Assembly: GCF_030272615.1 (NCBI RefSeq)
Contig: NC_081411.1
Coordinates: 838,741,388-838,805,387, forward strand
Length of the DNA stretch: 64,000 nt
Source: Cryptomeria japonica
Lineage: Eukaryota; Streptophyta; Pinopsida; Cupressales; Cupressaceae
Reading direction: 5' to 3'
Part shown: one piece after another, positions 22,481 to 35,050 of the stretch
How positions within the stretch are numbered: position 1 is the stretch's first letter
Layout of the letters: each line of letters begins with the position of its first letter
The notes under the pieces: model-generated
Databases searched by the model: none
Seen by the model: the letters and a program-made list of their open reading frames with translations, nothing else
What the model was told of the DNA's origin: nothing
Position numbers and translations under genes: made by a program

Positions 22481-23630
22481 CAGTCAATTAGGATATGAAA
22501 ACGTATACCACCTCTCCTGAAAAGGAGTCAATCTTAAAGACTAACAACTCCAAGGTTTCTATAGTTGGATCATGATGGTGTTAGATAACTTGGTGGCCGA
22601 TGTAACTATACCTGTCAAGGGGCCTGCTAGTTGGAACAAAACAAACAAAATCATTTTTTTTTGTATTTTTTAATTTTAACTCCAATAAAGAAATGCCAAT
22701 AGATCGGTCAGGGTGACAAGAGACAATAACAAACTCAATACTTAAGAACTAAGCGAATTATGAATTTGGTGTATCACAGAGGAGTATTATCAATAACATT
22801 CAATCAGCATTCAAATAATGTTCCAACAAATAAGAAAAGTCAATCAACTCACATATAAACGGAGTTGGATATCAAAAGATCATAAAATTTCTCTACCATT
22901 TCATCCTCATATACCATTTACATGCATAATATGATTCATAAAATAATAAAACTAAAAGGACAAGTTGCTGATTATAATGAGAGAAGATAACAAACTACAA
23001 AGAAAATCAACTAAGCAAACACGTATTGCAGATCAGGCAATCCACAAGTGGCTTTGTATTAATCTTAAAAAATGTATAACAAAATAGATCTAAGAAAGAA
23101 ATTACAGAAAAAGTATAAACTCTCTAGCTAAATGACCTTGAATCATCAATTTGCAAACCCTCAAAATGGCCCAATATTTACAATTTATAGTGTTTTCATC
23201 CCTATAACCCTGAAATAAATCCTGCCTAAGATCCAGTTACAAAATGGTGGGAGTTGCAAGTGACATGCAAGTCGCTTCCTATGAACTCCACTTAACTATT
23301 ACTAATCTGGTGATTGTAGTTCATGTTCTTGACGATGCATTAGCTCTAGGATATTTGAATCATGCAATGGTGGTGCAGAAGAAAGGCAAGTGTAATATGA
23401 AGTGTTTGTTGATGTCGTAGTTATTTATGGCAATGCCATTGCTTTGACATGCATTATGTGACTAGATACCTATTTATCTTCTATTATTCTTGTAGTTCTG
23501 GTAGTTGCTGATGAAGTAGTCTATGAAAGCCATAGGTGGGTTAGAAATATACCTCATTCTATATTTGGATACTCTAAGTATCTCTTTTGTACTCTCTAGT
23601 CTACTAACCACTTCATCCATAATTTCCTCT
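22481..23630. other. No gene recognised
   Basis: AT-rich sequence between two coding remnants of the minus-strand gypsy element, with a T-run at about 22655. No motif recognised. Confidence 0.4.
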
Positions 23631-23632
23631 AA

Positions 23633-25377
23633 TCATTGATATTGAAAGACTAAAAACATGTATGTATTCATAAGGTCAACATTAAATTTGACCATGGGTA
23701 CAAAATGTTGTGCTACGTAGGCATCCCATTGGCTGAGTATTGTCTCTTGATGAACTGGTCCATCTTGCCAAAGACCAAAACCATACCTTCTCAACAACTT
23801 AGTAACAAATTTTTCGTATTGCTCCAACAAAGTGAGAAGAGGAGGGTGTTCTTTAAGAACCTTGATCTTGCATTGCTCCATCATCTCTATTTTCAAATCT
23901 AGAATATAACTGCAAGATTGTAAGCCTTTTGTATTTTCTCCTCCTAATAAATCTTCTTTAGTTATTACTTCTTCTCCTATTTTTTGGATCCTTTTCAATG
24001 TCTTGTGTTGCTTCGAGAATTTAGCGAGTTGTTATTCCCACTGCACTGAGCAATGTATGAGGACCTTCTCCATGAAATGAAATTCTTCATAGATTTCCAT
24101 AGTATCTTGCAAGAACATCCTAATTTTTAATCAACTGATCTTGAGCCCATGTTTTAACCATTTTAGCTACTTTCATCATTTCGTATAATGCTTTTACATC
24201 ATCATGTGGGAGAGATGAGGTAGACGGCAAGGTGTCATCTATTCTGGATTCGAGTAGCTTTTCTATTTCCATGATTGGTTGCTTATATTGCCTTAGTTGT
24301 GCTTTGAATTTTGCCTTTGTCTTATGCTCTTTTTGTATTATTGTCTGAATGATAGAAGTTGCAGCAACTAAAGTAGCTACCTCCACCCACTTGGTCTGCT
24401 TACCTAGATTAATTTTTGACACTTGGTATTTTGGGATAGCTTGGGTTGTCCTTCAATCTTGGGTACGTGAGCTACTACACTAGTGATTGCATCCCCTGAG
24501 TCACTTCTAGAAAGATGATGAATTGTCTTAGCCTTCTTGACTCTCCTTGGGGACTCAGTAATTGCTTGTTGCAAAGTGATGCTTGGGAGGACGACTTTCT
24601 CCTTCTTCTTGAAAGTGAATTTAAACCATTGGGGCATACTGTTGTCTTGATCCCCTCCTTGTACTATTACTTTTGTAGCTACCCTATGTGATTATACATG
24701 TTGCTCTTCTTCCTATTGTTCATGTTCTTCATCTAGTTGCCTTCTATCCTAAGGTTGCTCATGAGTCTATTGTAGAGGAGTTAGAGAAACCTATTGAGCC
24801 AAGTTAACTTGGATTATTTGTTCATGATGCAATTGTTGCTATGTAGGCAACTCTTCAAGCTCCTCTTCAAACACCCTTGTTGTTTCTATCCATCTCCCTT
24901 CAACTGTTTGAGAAACATCTCCTGATCTTGAGGTGTGAGGATGATTCTTTCTTCTTTCTCTTTGTGCTCTTCTACATCCATTTATTGTATATGCACCTCC
25001 ATTGTTTGTACTTAAACTTCATGTTCCTTTTGAGCCTCAGGTGCATCCTGAACCTGTTCAATAGTAGGTTGTCTTTCTATTGTTACACCCTTCCTTTTCC
25101 ATGTAATGATTACAGTGGGCTCATCATCTTGATCAGAATCAGACTCAATGTTATGTATGGTTACCTACTCTTGAGTAGGTATTGGAGTAGGTGTGGGCTT
25201 TGGTGTTGCGGGAGGAGCTTGCTCTTCAATGTTTTTAGCTTTTGATATACCTTCTCTTAGAAATGATCCCAATGGTAGGAACAATGGGATGGATGGAAGT
25301 TTGAGGGAATGTAGGGTCCACCCTTGACTTGACTTGTTTTGACTAGAGTTGACTTTTAATTCATGTGTGATAGACAT
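23633..25377 (-). pseudogene. Unrecognised accessory ORF upstream of gypsy Gag (broken)
   Basis: Several minus-strand frames in a row look like one decayed protein of about 580 residues. They contain a Pro/Thr-rich segment (TPKPTPTPIPTQE), an acidic piece (about 25145-25110), a basic segment (FKFTFKKKEKVV, about 24620), a Lys/Glu-rich probable coiled coil (24422-24120) and a C-terminal part with LLTLLEQYEKFVTKLLRRYG. I recognise no domain. It precedes Gag in reading direction, the place of an upstream extra ORF. Alternatively it belongs to a different, older insertion. Confidence 0.4.
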
Positions 25378-26470
25378 TATTGGGCATATGCTATTTCAAA
25401 TGATTTATATGATGTTGGTACTATCATTATTGATCGTGTCATTTATTTGACACTTTATTCTTATTATGTGATTGACTATCGAAAGATTATATTGACCATG
25501 TGATTTGATGAGCATAAGTGTTGATGGATTTTACATGCCTTACTATAACCATGAATTATACTAATCATGCACTTGATGATGTTTTTATGTACTAACCATA
25601 TTTAATGATTATCTATGATGAGTTGATCTTATGGTGTGTTTGATTATTGTATGACTATCTTTGGGATAGAGACAATTCCACATCATTCATTGCGAGCGGG
25701 ATGTGTCGTTGTGATTCTCTAACCCTTGTCTATTATAATATATATATGCATATGTTGTATCATTTCTTTGTGGATGCAAGATTTGCAAGTACCAGACACC
25801 GACTCCACCTAGCTCCACAAGTCTGAGCGTGTCTTTAAATCCCAATGGTATGTGGTTCGGAGTTGGCACAATTTCCCCTCACATACTCTAGGTCTAAGTT
25901 GTTCACTATGAGTCGTCAATGTCTGGGCACAAGTCGTTGTGATAGTTAGTAAGCTGGGTTTCTTCTTTGTTGTGAGTATGTTAGTATTGGTTGATTATTC
26001 CTTTTATGTTGAGATTGACTATTTGATTATTGATGCGAGATTAAATAATTAATGATGTTTAATTTAATTATTTTGATTAATAGCGATTTGATTATTTGGT
26101 TATCTAATGTTTAATTTAATTTATTGGATTCTTGCCTTTTTGGTTATTTGATTATTTGATATTTAAATGTTTATTTATTTTAATGATGATTTAATATTTA
26201 TTTAATTTTTATTGTTTAACTTATGATGTGTTTTATATTTATTTATAATTTGACCTTTATTGGTATTTATTTATTTATTTAATCGCCTATGGTTTAATAT
26301 TTATTTGGCTTTTAATGTTTATTTGGTTCATTAATTCATTTATGAGCCTTTGGTTTATTTAATTTAATTTTCCCATTTGATTTATTTAATTGTGGCTCAT
26401 ATTTTATTTATTAGTTTGACTTTTATATTAAGTGGGTTGTATAAATAATAAAATGATAAAACGTTCCCAC
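25378..26470. other. Non-coding, repeat-like, very AT-rich second half
   Basis: The first 600 bp have LTR-like texture ('gtggatgcaagatttgcaag' near 25772). From about 26025 the DNA turns into degenerate 'tttatttaattattttgatt' repeats. I cannot delimit an element. Confidence 0.35.
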
Positions 26471-26477
26471 CAAATTG

Positions 26478-26605
26478 TAAAAGCATGATTTATATTTACC
26501 TTACCTACCCTCTTCTCTTATTGGTTGAATTTAAAAAGGGAGGTAAAATTATATTATATGGTGGGGTTGGTAAAATATATTATAGATTAGAATATTTTGA
26601 TTGGC
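26478..26605 (+). repeat. Diverged direct repeat, copy 1
   Basis: 'ttaccttacctaccctcttc' ... 'gaatattttgattggctgag' has a weaker second copy at about 27205-27340 ('tttacctacccttggatttg' ... 'gaaatattttgattggagga'). It is probably an internal duplication in an unidentified LTR. Confidence 0.45.
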
Positions 26606-27204
26606 TGAGATTGAGGCTAGGGTTTTTGGTTAATGTTTGTCTTTTTATTTTCTTTCCCGTGAAATTTTTGGGGGTTGGTTCCTCTTTGGAAAATTTTCTC
26701 TAGCAAGTTTTCTTCTTGGTTTTGGTTTTCTTCTCTCTTGGATTTTGGCTGGAGCTTGGGTTGGATTTGGTTTGGCTGGTGGAATCTCTTCTTCAGCTTC
26801 TTCCATAACACGAGTTGTAGGTTGGAGATTATTCTACCTTTTTATATTTTATTTTACAGTTTTCCTGTATGCTCCGTGTCTGCAGATTGAATGTTTGAGC
26901 TTGGGGAAATGAAACTAAAATTTGTATAGTGAGGAAGGAAATATATGAAGGCATAAATTTGTTGTAAGGTTTTATTCTATAGTTGTGGGAAATATTTGTA
27001 TTTCTGGGTTTGCTGAAAGCCTTCCGTGTCTTTCTGAGTCTCTGTCGTGCATGGAGTCTTGATTTAATATTGCCTTCAAGTGTTTATTATTTATTTAATG
27101 TTGAAGTGAATTTTATTTATTGGGTAATATTATTTTACCCATTAAGTAATTTAAAAGGGGGTAATTTGTATTCTTTTATTTAAAAGATATTTTCACTCCA
27201 GGTC

Positions 27205-27340
27205 AATGGTTTAATTTAGTTTACCTACCCTTGGATTTGATTGGCTGGAAGTTTATGGTAGGTAGAAAATATATTTTATTTTCTTGAACTTTGGGAAGGT
27301 AGGTATGGAATATAATATTTTTGAAATATTTTGATTGGAG
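27205..27340 (+). repeat. Diverged direct repeat, copy 2
   Basis: See 26478-26605. A strand-asymmetric T/G-rich tract (about 27348-27419, runs of T with GG) follows it directly. Confidence 0.45.
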
Positions 27341-27419
27341 GATGGTTTTCTTTTTTTTCCTTTTTTTTTTTTGGTGGTTTTTTCTGGTTTTTTTGGTTTT
27401 TTTTGGTTTTTTTTTTTAT

Positions 27420-30180
27420 TGATAAATAAGCCCTCTTGTGCATTCACGGGGGTTGGCATCTTTGGTGAATGAATTTCTAAGATTGATTTGGAGATTGCTA
27501 GTGGTTGGATTCGAATTGGTTTAAAGGCTTAGATTGCTTTTTCGGATTCTATATCAGATTTTCTTCCAATTTTTGCATTTTCCAGCTTTTCCTATAGGTT
27601 AATTTGCTAGTTGCTTGCTTGTGTGGAACTTTTCAGATTAATTCTTGTACCAGAGACATTATTAAGGGTGTTGGTGAGCTTTCTAGTTTTATATCTGATT
27701 TTATTTAATGTATTTTGTTGGTATCAAGAATATTTACCTTCCTATGTTATTGGGGAAAGAATTGTACTTTCATCCATATTGATGTGCTATGATTGGTGAG
27801 TTGGAAGTGTTGTTGTTTTGGGGCAGCAAGTGAGTTGGCCTTGCTATGGTTTTACTTTCATTAATGATAGAAAATTTAATTGCTTGATATGCCTTTGTTG
27901 ATTGCTAGCCAAGAGGCTCATTTTGTTATATTGATATTGTTGTAGCCTTGCATATGTTGTGAGAGTATGTGTGGAAGTTATTGGCTGCATTGAGCATTAT
28001 TTTCATGTATTTATGTTGGTAGAGCCTCTTGTGATTTGTTGTTGGGCCATGTTAGGAGGAGTGGGCTTCCTTGTGATGATCGGGGTCATGAGAGATAGGT
28101 TGGCATGAGGTTCCTTGTAAGGATGCATGAAGTCTAGATCACCAGGGAACATTGGAGTTTTCCATGATTTGTAAGCAAGTGATAACATTGATAATGAATT
28201 AATTGGGATGGAAAAATTATTACTCATTTAAACAAGATAATGAATAGTTTTGAGCCTCATGGCTTAGTCCTAGGGAGGATGTTTTAGGATAAGCATAAGA
28301 AGGTTGTGAAGATGGTAAGCTAATCTCCTTTGGTCTCTTATAGATTGAGATGGCTCCACATGTCCATCAGGCTAGTACCTTGTCTTATTATGTTATGAGG
28401 ATGACATGTGATGACACTCCACTCCTACATGTGTTCCCCCTTTATGATTTATGATTATGCTTATTAGATGCATTTATGTCCTGATAAGTTTTACGCCTTT
28501 GGGAGTTTATTCTTCTGGCTCTATGTAAGTTGATGCTTGAGAGTCCTTGTTGGTTAGTCCCTTTGGTTTTGAGTGTCAGCCTAGATGTAGAGTGTGTATT
28601 GGGACCTTGTGTCACCTCCTAGCATGGGGGGTGGTTCCTTTGGTTTCACATGGTCGGGTGGTTGGTGCTTTTAAACCATTGGGATGTTTCTGTCTTTGGA
28701 TTCTTCTTACGTGGATGAGGATGCTTCTTTAGATAGTTCATGGATAATAATTGCAGCAAGAATGTAAATGATGGTGTGATTTATGTAATGAAATTCTTAT
28801 GTAATGGATGTAAAAGAAATCATGTCTACAAGAAATGATTATGTTGTTCTAGTTATAGTGATAGCTTTTGGTTATGGTATGTGATTGTAATGATCAACCT
28901 TGAGTTGTATTGTAACATATTTATATTAAATGAAATGGATGCATGAGATGTGGATAAGTATTGTTGTTTAAAATGAAATGATGTATTTTGTATTCTTGAT
29001 GAGCCATGTTAAAAGTAAATCTGGTAAATGTTATGATAATGGTATTAGATTTGAAATGATGTCTTTAACTAATTATTTAAGTACATTAAATGTTATGTCT
29101 TGAGAGGATGTGTGAGTTTGAGTAGTGTTGGAAGATATCTTAGGATGTGATTAAAGAATTTGAAATTATAGTATCATACTTCATAGTTAGTGATCTAATG
29201 GTAGGATTGAGAATCTTATAATGTTTGGGATGCAGTTGAATATTCCCTATGAAAATATTGTATGGATGTCCTTAGTGAATGAATTGCTAATCTTATAAAT
29301 ATAAATTACTAGTAAGTGTATGGGTAGATGGTAAAATGAATGCTTGTCATTAGGAAAGGATTAGAATGTATCATGTGTTATAGTTTAAGAATTATATCTC
29401 CATTTGGTGGATTCTATTAGTTGTTATGGAATTAGGATATTGTACCTTAGTTTGTGTTGAGATAAATTCATGTAGTTAATTGATTTGTAATGAGATGATT
29501 GTTGGTTAGTTGATATAGTGCAAGAGATTTTATGATTATTAAATGAGCTATGGGTTAAATTTTTAAGGAGACTTTGTGAGTATTGCATTATGTACTTTTG
29601 GATTCATGATGAAATAATAAGCATGCTAGGAGCATAGAATCATAAATGATTATGTGGAAGTTAATTGTAAATGGAAATTATGTTAATGCAATGTAAGGGT
29701 TAATCTTGATATATGAATGGTGATATCCATAGTCGAAGGTTGGTTAAAGGTAATAGGAACATTTGGACTTGGTGTATAAAATGAATCTAAGTGAAAAGGG
29801 AAATAGATGTGCATTGAAAGATAGAATCTCATATTAAATGAAAGATTAAGAAGGTTGCATATCATGAGTGTTAGGTATTGCTATGTTGCACCTATGTGTG
29901 TATAATGCTTAAGATTATGAGGTATTGAACTAGAAGAAAGTAAATGCTTATTTCTTATGTAGGTAGATTAAGTAATGTTGTTGAGATACCCTAGGGAGGC
30001 AATAGTAATGATTTATTGTATTCCTCTTGCATAATTGTTTGAATAGCTTGAGTGAATTATTCTATGTTCATAACACTTAATTGTTGTTGTGTGCTCACTG
30101 CATTGCTTAAGTGATTTTATGTGTTGTATTGTTTAAAAAAAAAAAATTAAATTAGCATGTTTTTAGCTATATTTCTTTGT
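27420..30180. other. No gene recognised
   Basis: Sequence resembling retroelement untranslated DNA. From about 28740 to 30120 it is AT-rich with recurring 'aatgat', 'ttaattga' and 'gtatgg' words. There is an A-run at 30135-30146. I found no conserved protein block on either strand. Confidence 0.4.
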
Positions 30181-30257
30181 GGATAACTACCAAATTACAA
30201 GTGTTCCCTGGGATAACTACTGAATTATAGGGAACACTTGGAATCCAGTAGTTATCC
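30181..30257. repeat. 29-bp inverted repeat with a 19-bp loop
   Basis: Arm 30181-30209 (GGATAACTAC...GTGTTCCCT) pairs with 30229-30257 (AGGGAACACTTG...GTAGTTATCC) at about 25 of 29 positions. The loop (30210-30228) itself repeats 'ggataactac.gaatta', so three copies of one block are present, one inverted. It lies about 35 bp after an A-run. Confidence 0.75.
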
Positions 30258-30289
30258 CATGTTTAGCGGTTGTCTTGAGTAATTGTGAA

Positions 30290-30855
30290 TCTTTCATTTT
30301 TGTATCAAGTTTCCTTTTGAGTTCTTGATTATCAATTATTTGTATAGCAACTTCAAAATCAATAGGATTATTTTGTCTTGATTCAGATCATGTGCTCCTT
30401 GTGTACTCCTTGTGTGTTTTGGATTGAGTATTATTGGTAGCTTTATCTTTCTTCTTTTCCTTTATGGTGCTTGGTTGAATCCTCAAACTTAACCATTTCA
30501 TTATTCTTTCAACTAATTTCTCTAAGACTGTATCAATATCAACAATTTCCTTATCAAACCATCAAATAGGAGAGAGTGGTCATTTATCAATTCCAGTTTC
30601 CATACATACTGGATCTAGTAGCTTGGCGTAATCTCACAAATCCTTGGGGAGGTTAGTTTCTATATTAAAGTTCCTAATCCGAGGAATTGTAAGTCTATAA
30701 TATCTTCTCTCCCATGCCTTAAATTTGTCCTACATGTTTGCCCAAAAGTCTTCTAAAGCTAGCTGGTGACCCAGATATGAAACTAATGTCATTTGCTTCA
30801 ATTTTCTAAATGGATCATGATGATATGTGATATGATAAAAGAATAAGTATCTGGT
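30290..30855 (-). pseudogene. Unrecognised ORF remnant
   Basis: The minus-strand translation is coding-like with a few stops: ISFISGSPASFRRLLGKHVG, MGERRYYRLTIPRIRNFNIE, LDPVCMETGIDK, DIDTVLEKLVERIMKWLSLR, then a Lys-rich end. I do not recognise a domain. It abuts a copia LTR fragment on its right, so its N-terminal part is cut off. Confidence 0.35.
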
Positions 30856-30859
30856 CAAC

Positions 30860-31262
30860 TACTATGTGGGGGGGGGGAATCAGTAAATAGAAAAACTAAT
30901 ACAAACTTCACTAATCTGAAAATCAATCATTGAAAGTAAACTTAGAACTATCAATTTAATACCACTGTCAAGATAAAAACTCATAAGATAAACCGGTTGA
31001 CTGTTACAACAAATTAACAATAAACAACTTCTTCATTTCTCAATGCTTCTGGTTATCATGACTTATCAAAGTACTTAAATAGTTAAGTAAAACAACCATA
31101 AAAACATAACCACAAAAACATTCACCATTTCACACAAATATTTTTGATGTGGAAACCCAAATAGATAAAAATGATGGTGAGATGATACTCACAAGATAAC
31201 TATCTGAACTCTTCTGAAGTTTGGCCTGTTAGGAGCTTCGCCTATTAAAGCTTTTAAAAAGT
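30860..31262 (-). repeat. Copia LTR fragment (minus strand)
   Basis: Read on the minus strand it matches the 3' part of the LTR of element K. 'agttca..tag..cttgtggg' and 'tttgggtttccac..aaaaata' correspond to about 46190-46260, followed by sequence around the TSS-distal part and a C-run (G-run on plus at 30869-30877). It is truncated on its left, where the sequence changes to the unrecognised ORF. On its right element G's LTR starts. Confidence 0.6.
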
Positions 31263-32882
31263 TGGTGCAGGGCACCTAGCACTCCAAGAATGAAATATTT
31301 GATTTCTTTTTAGTTTGTGTGTTAATTTTTGATGCAATAATGGACCAACCATTGAGGACTTAGTAGAGCCATGGTTGAGTTGTCCAAATTTTGGTTTCAG
31401 TCAATTGTGCTTAGGATGTTGTTAGCCTGAGAAGTGAGATGCTTAGGTAGTTCACGGGAAAAATACTCTAGATGAATGTATTCATGTATTGGGAGTCAAT
31501 TGAGTTGTTTTTAGGTCTTCTAGGATGTTTGAGGATCTTTAAGAGCCTTAGAATGCATTAGAATGCAAAATGACATCCTAGAGCAAAAGTTGTCAAAAGT
31601 TGTTGAGCAACATTTTGTAAGTTCTTGCAAAAGTTGCATTTTTGGTTATAGGCATTCAAAAGTTGGTTGAACTGACTAAAAAAAGTGGATATAAGCCAAA
31701 TTTCACTTCATTGTATAGGTTGGAGGATTAGAAATGCAAGAGCAAGTTTTAGGTTTGTGAAGCAACCTTGTTTCCACCGGTTTTTTACAGTTTTGTCTTG
31801 TTTTTCCTTGCTTGTACGGTTCAGTATGGACTAGATGGTGTAAACTCATTGCCATCTTTGCATGTTCATTGTATTTTCTTTCATTAAGGTTTATTTCCAA
31901 GTTTGATTGTTCTAGGTTGTAGAGATTTCTTTCATTCTTTGCAACTAGGAGCAAAACCCTTGCAAGTAGGGTTTAAGAGCAAGAAATGGCTCTAACCTAG
32001 GAATTCTTTGATGGAACCTATTGAAATCACTAAGATTGATAGGTTAGGATTTGTACATATCTTAGGAATAGGGTGTATGATGTTACAGGTGCAGGAGGAG
32101 GAGAAACAATGAAGCCCTAAAGTTGGGAGTAGGTGAGTAAGGACAACAAGAAAAGTGTGATTTGTGAGCACACGGAGATTGGTGCAAGACCAAGTATCAT
32201 ATGAATGGAAATCCCTCTGAGTCCCCTTGAATTTTCCTAGGGTTTTTGTAGTAGGAGATTTAACAGGTGAAGATTTCTAGACCTATCTTTCCAATTCACC
32301 GGCTAGGCCTAAAACCCTTGAAAATAGTGCAACATTGGAAAACCCACTTGTATGGATAATCCAGATGCACTTTTCTAGTATTGTCTGTAACTTCAAAAAG
32401 GGTACTCAAATCCATGATTTATTCCTAGGATTGTTTGGGACTTTTGCAATTTAAACCCCTAAAACTACCTAGGGAGGGCTAATGCAATTAGGCCTAATTA
32501 GGTGTCAGTAGAGACTTAGAAGGATTAAGAAGCCAAGGCGATGGATTTGGAGTGTCTTAAACCTCAAAAAACATTGAAGACACCTTGTTAATGCATTAGG
32601 AAAGCATAGGAAGAGATTGTGTGTTAAGATCCTTGCAGGAGTGGTTGGAGCCCAGGAGAGGAGTGTGTGAGTAACTAAGGTGGCAACCTCAAGTGGTGGA
32701 GTTAATTTTCCAGAAACTATTGGCTATACCTAGGAGGCAAGTTAAGAAGGTTCAAACCTTGGAGGTCTCATTATCATAACCCCTTCCAAGTGCCATAGGA
32801 AGGACTTGAGTAGTTGTAGGGTTGAGTAGTACAAGTCACTCAAGAAGGTGTATCAAACTAGGCCCCAAGACTCTCTACATCA
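31263..32882 (+). repeat. 5' LTR of element G (gypsy)
   Basis: It starts TGGTGCAGGGCACC and ends CTCTCTACATCA, three bases before a primer-binding site. 1620 bp. It is a relative of the solo LTR 12463-14023. The matching 3' LTR is not in the window because a later insertion cuts the element at 33924. Confidence 0.8.
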
Positions 32883-32885
32883 GAA

Positions 32886-32897
32886 TGGTATCAGAGC
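32886..32897 (+). other. Primer-binding site of element G
   Basis: TGGTATCAGAGC is the common plant retroelement site complementary to the 3' end of initiator tRNA-Met, located three bases after the LTR. Confidence 0.85.
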
Positions 32898-32952
32898 CAT
32901 TCATTGAAAGATTTGGTGTATGTCAGATTGTGAAGAATCAAAAGCAAGTTCA

Positions 32953-33924
32953 ATGCCTCCAAAGGCAATGACTCCAGAAGCCATCTGACAGATGGTGGCA
33001 GAGATGATAGAAGGATTGAAGGATGCAGAAGGAAGTAGAGGAACCAGAGAGCTAAAGAAGGAGAAGGGGAAGGTTAAAATAGAATGGGGTGCTAAGACTG
33101 ATGAAGAAGTGGAAGATGGAGAGGAACAAATAGTAGTATCTATGTCCCAAGACCAAAAGTTATTCTTAGATGTATTCAAATCCATATCTAAAGACAACTT
33201 GAATGGATTACCCACATATGGAGGAAACCTCAATGGAGAAGAGTTGCTAGATTGGATAGAAGTTCTCAATAATCACTTTAATTACAAAGAGGTGGTAGAA
33301 GAGAAAATAGTCAATGTGGCCAAATCAAGAATGAGAGGATCAACATTGGTTTGGTGGAATATGATGCAAGAAGAAAGGATACAAGAAGGAAAAAAGAAGA
33401 TAACTTCATGGGAGCGTATGAAGATCAGACTTAAGGCACAATTCCTTCCAAGTGATTATGAAGTTCAAATTCATAAGAGACTGCAAAATTTGAAACAAAA
33501 GGAGCTAGATGTCAATGCATACACTGAAAAGTTCCATAAGCTCAGTTTGAGGGCTACGAAGCATGAGAATGAGGTGGAGAAGTTGGACAGGTATATGAAT
33601 GGCCTTAGACAAAATATACAAGATGTGATAAGTATCCTCACACTAGACACTATCCATAAGTGTTTTTAGTTGGCTCTAAGGGAAGAAGATAAGATCAAAA
33701 GGAGGAGTGAACAAAATCAGAAACATAGGGGAGGAAATAATTTCAGAGGTAGAGGAAACTTTGGTAGAGGACAGCAATCACCAAGAAGTGAAGAGAAGCA
33801 AGGCCACGAAGGTAGTGGAGACTCTTAGAGAGAATAATTTAGAGGATCCTATAGAGGAAGGAGAAATTTTAGGGGCAGGTTTGGAAACTCAAGTAGAGGG
33901 AATATAGTTTTCACCGGTAGGTGT
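32953..33924 (+). pseudogene. Gag of element G, interrupted in its zinc knuckle
   Basis: Start chosen at ATG 32953 (MPPKAMTPEAI), which lies in the same frame as the long open part; TGA at 32986 and TAG at 33667 and about 33826 break it. The core Gag domain is at 33205-33660: YGGNLNGEELLDWIEVLNNH, LVWWNMM, SWERMKIRLKAQFLP, YTEKFHKLSLRA. An Arg/Gly-rich stretch (about 33730-33900) and FTGRC, the first Cys of a CCHC knuckle, follow. At 33925 the LTR of element T begins, so protease and pol are displaced beyond the window. The Gag type is that of chromovirus-like gypsy elements. Confidence 0.85.
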
Positions 33925-34973
33925 TGTGTGTGTGAAAAGTGGACCTGTATCTGCAAGACACAACACTTCAATTAAGTCATTACACGCATGGTTAGACATA
34001 TATAAACATGAATATGAAAACCATAAAAAATCGACCCATTGCCTTCTAAAAGATGCGAGTATAAGATTTCTCTCAGATTATTTAGCAATACCAGTGACTA
34101 GACAACATCAAGATGAAGGATTTTATCTATATGAACATGATGAATGCTAGGTTGATGCAATATTAATCTAACAAGATTTTTGCAATATTAAGCTAAATGA
34201 TTTAATCTATATGAAATAATTAACATGCAATATATCAATGGGTCTAGAGCAAAAACAGTATAATAACAATATATTCTCCAGCCTCCAGGATTTTTGAATG
34301 AGAGATGAGAGCCTGAATTTATAGAAAATTTAGAAAGAAACCAACAACTAAGATCAAATGATGATGAGTGGTCAAGATTTTCCAAGAGGAAGCACAATGC
34401 ACGTAAATTGATGTGATTGGATGCTTTTCTCAGTTTTAAAGGAAATTGAACTAAAACTAAGATTAAATCAAAAAAAACTGATTCATTCTCTATTTCATTC
34501 AATTTGAATATTTAATTGTTTTAATTTCTTTCTTTGAGGTTATTTATCAATTTTTCATTTATTTTTCAAGATTGTCTCCAATTGATCTCTTTTCTCAAAT
34601 TTTTAATTCTTTCTTGGTCAATTAATTCCTTTTTTGATTTATTTCCATTTTTGAAGATTTGTGCTCAATTGATTTATTTAATTAAAATTAATTCCTCAAA
34701 ATGGTTTAATGGCAAACTGATTTATTTAATTAAATATGCAAAAGATATTTAATAAAATAAATAAGATAATTGTTTAAATGATTTTCTTGGAATGATTTAA
34801 TTAATTAAATAAATATTTAACTAATATTGATTGATTAATTTGCCATGTGACATTTAATGTTTAAAGAATTAATTATGTGCTCAAAATTGATTTAATTGCC
34901 TTTGGTTAGGACCTTGGTGACGTTGTCGAGATTAGGGGCCCATGGTTTAGATGACCATTTTTAGGGTATTACA
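33925..34973 (-). repeat. 3' LTR of element T (Tat-like, minus strand)
   Basis: On the minus strand it starts TGTAATACCCTAAAAATGGT (34973), directly after a polypurine tract, and ends ...TTTTCACACACACA (33925). It is 1049 bp, closely matching 54987-56030 (about 95% by eye). A TATAAAT lies at 34323-34317 (minus). It sits cleanly inside element G's Gag; GGTGT (33920-33924) is the expected left target duplication. Confidence 0.9.
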
Positions 34974-34986
34974 TTTGCCCCTCTTT
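34974..34986 (-). other. Polypurine tract of element T
   Basis: On the minus strand AAAGAGGGGCAAA immediately precedes the LTR start. It differs from the family A tract only by length, which suggests the two families are related. Confidence 0.85.
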
Positions 34987-35050
34987 GAATTAATGTGCGA
35001 GCAACACGTTAGTTCAAAGAAAAATTGATGTCTAGGAGATGCTAGTTCTA

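Noticed and set aside
24877-25245. 122-codon plus-strand frame with hydrophobic runs
   Set aside because: Antisense of the minus-strand unrecognised ORF; hydrophobic runs come from the complement of Lys/Glu codons.
26485-27183. Several 60-90 codon plus-strand frames with hydrophobic residues
   Set aside because: T-rich DNA gives Phe/Leu codons; frames overlap in different registers and share no conserved block.
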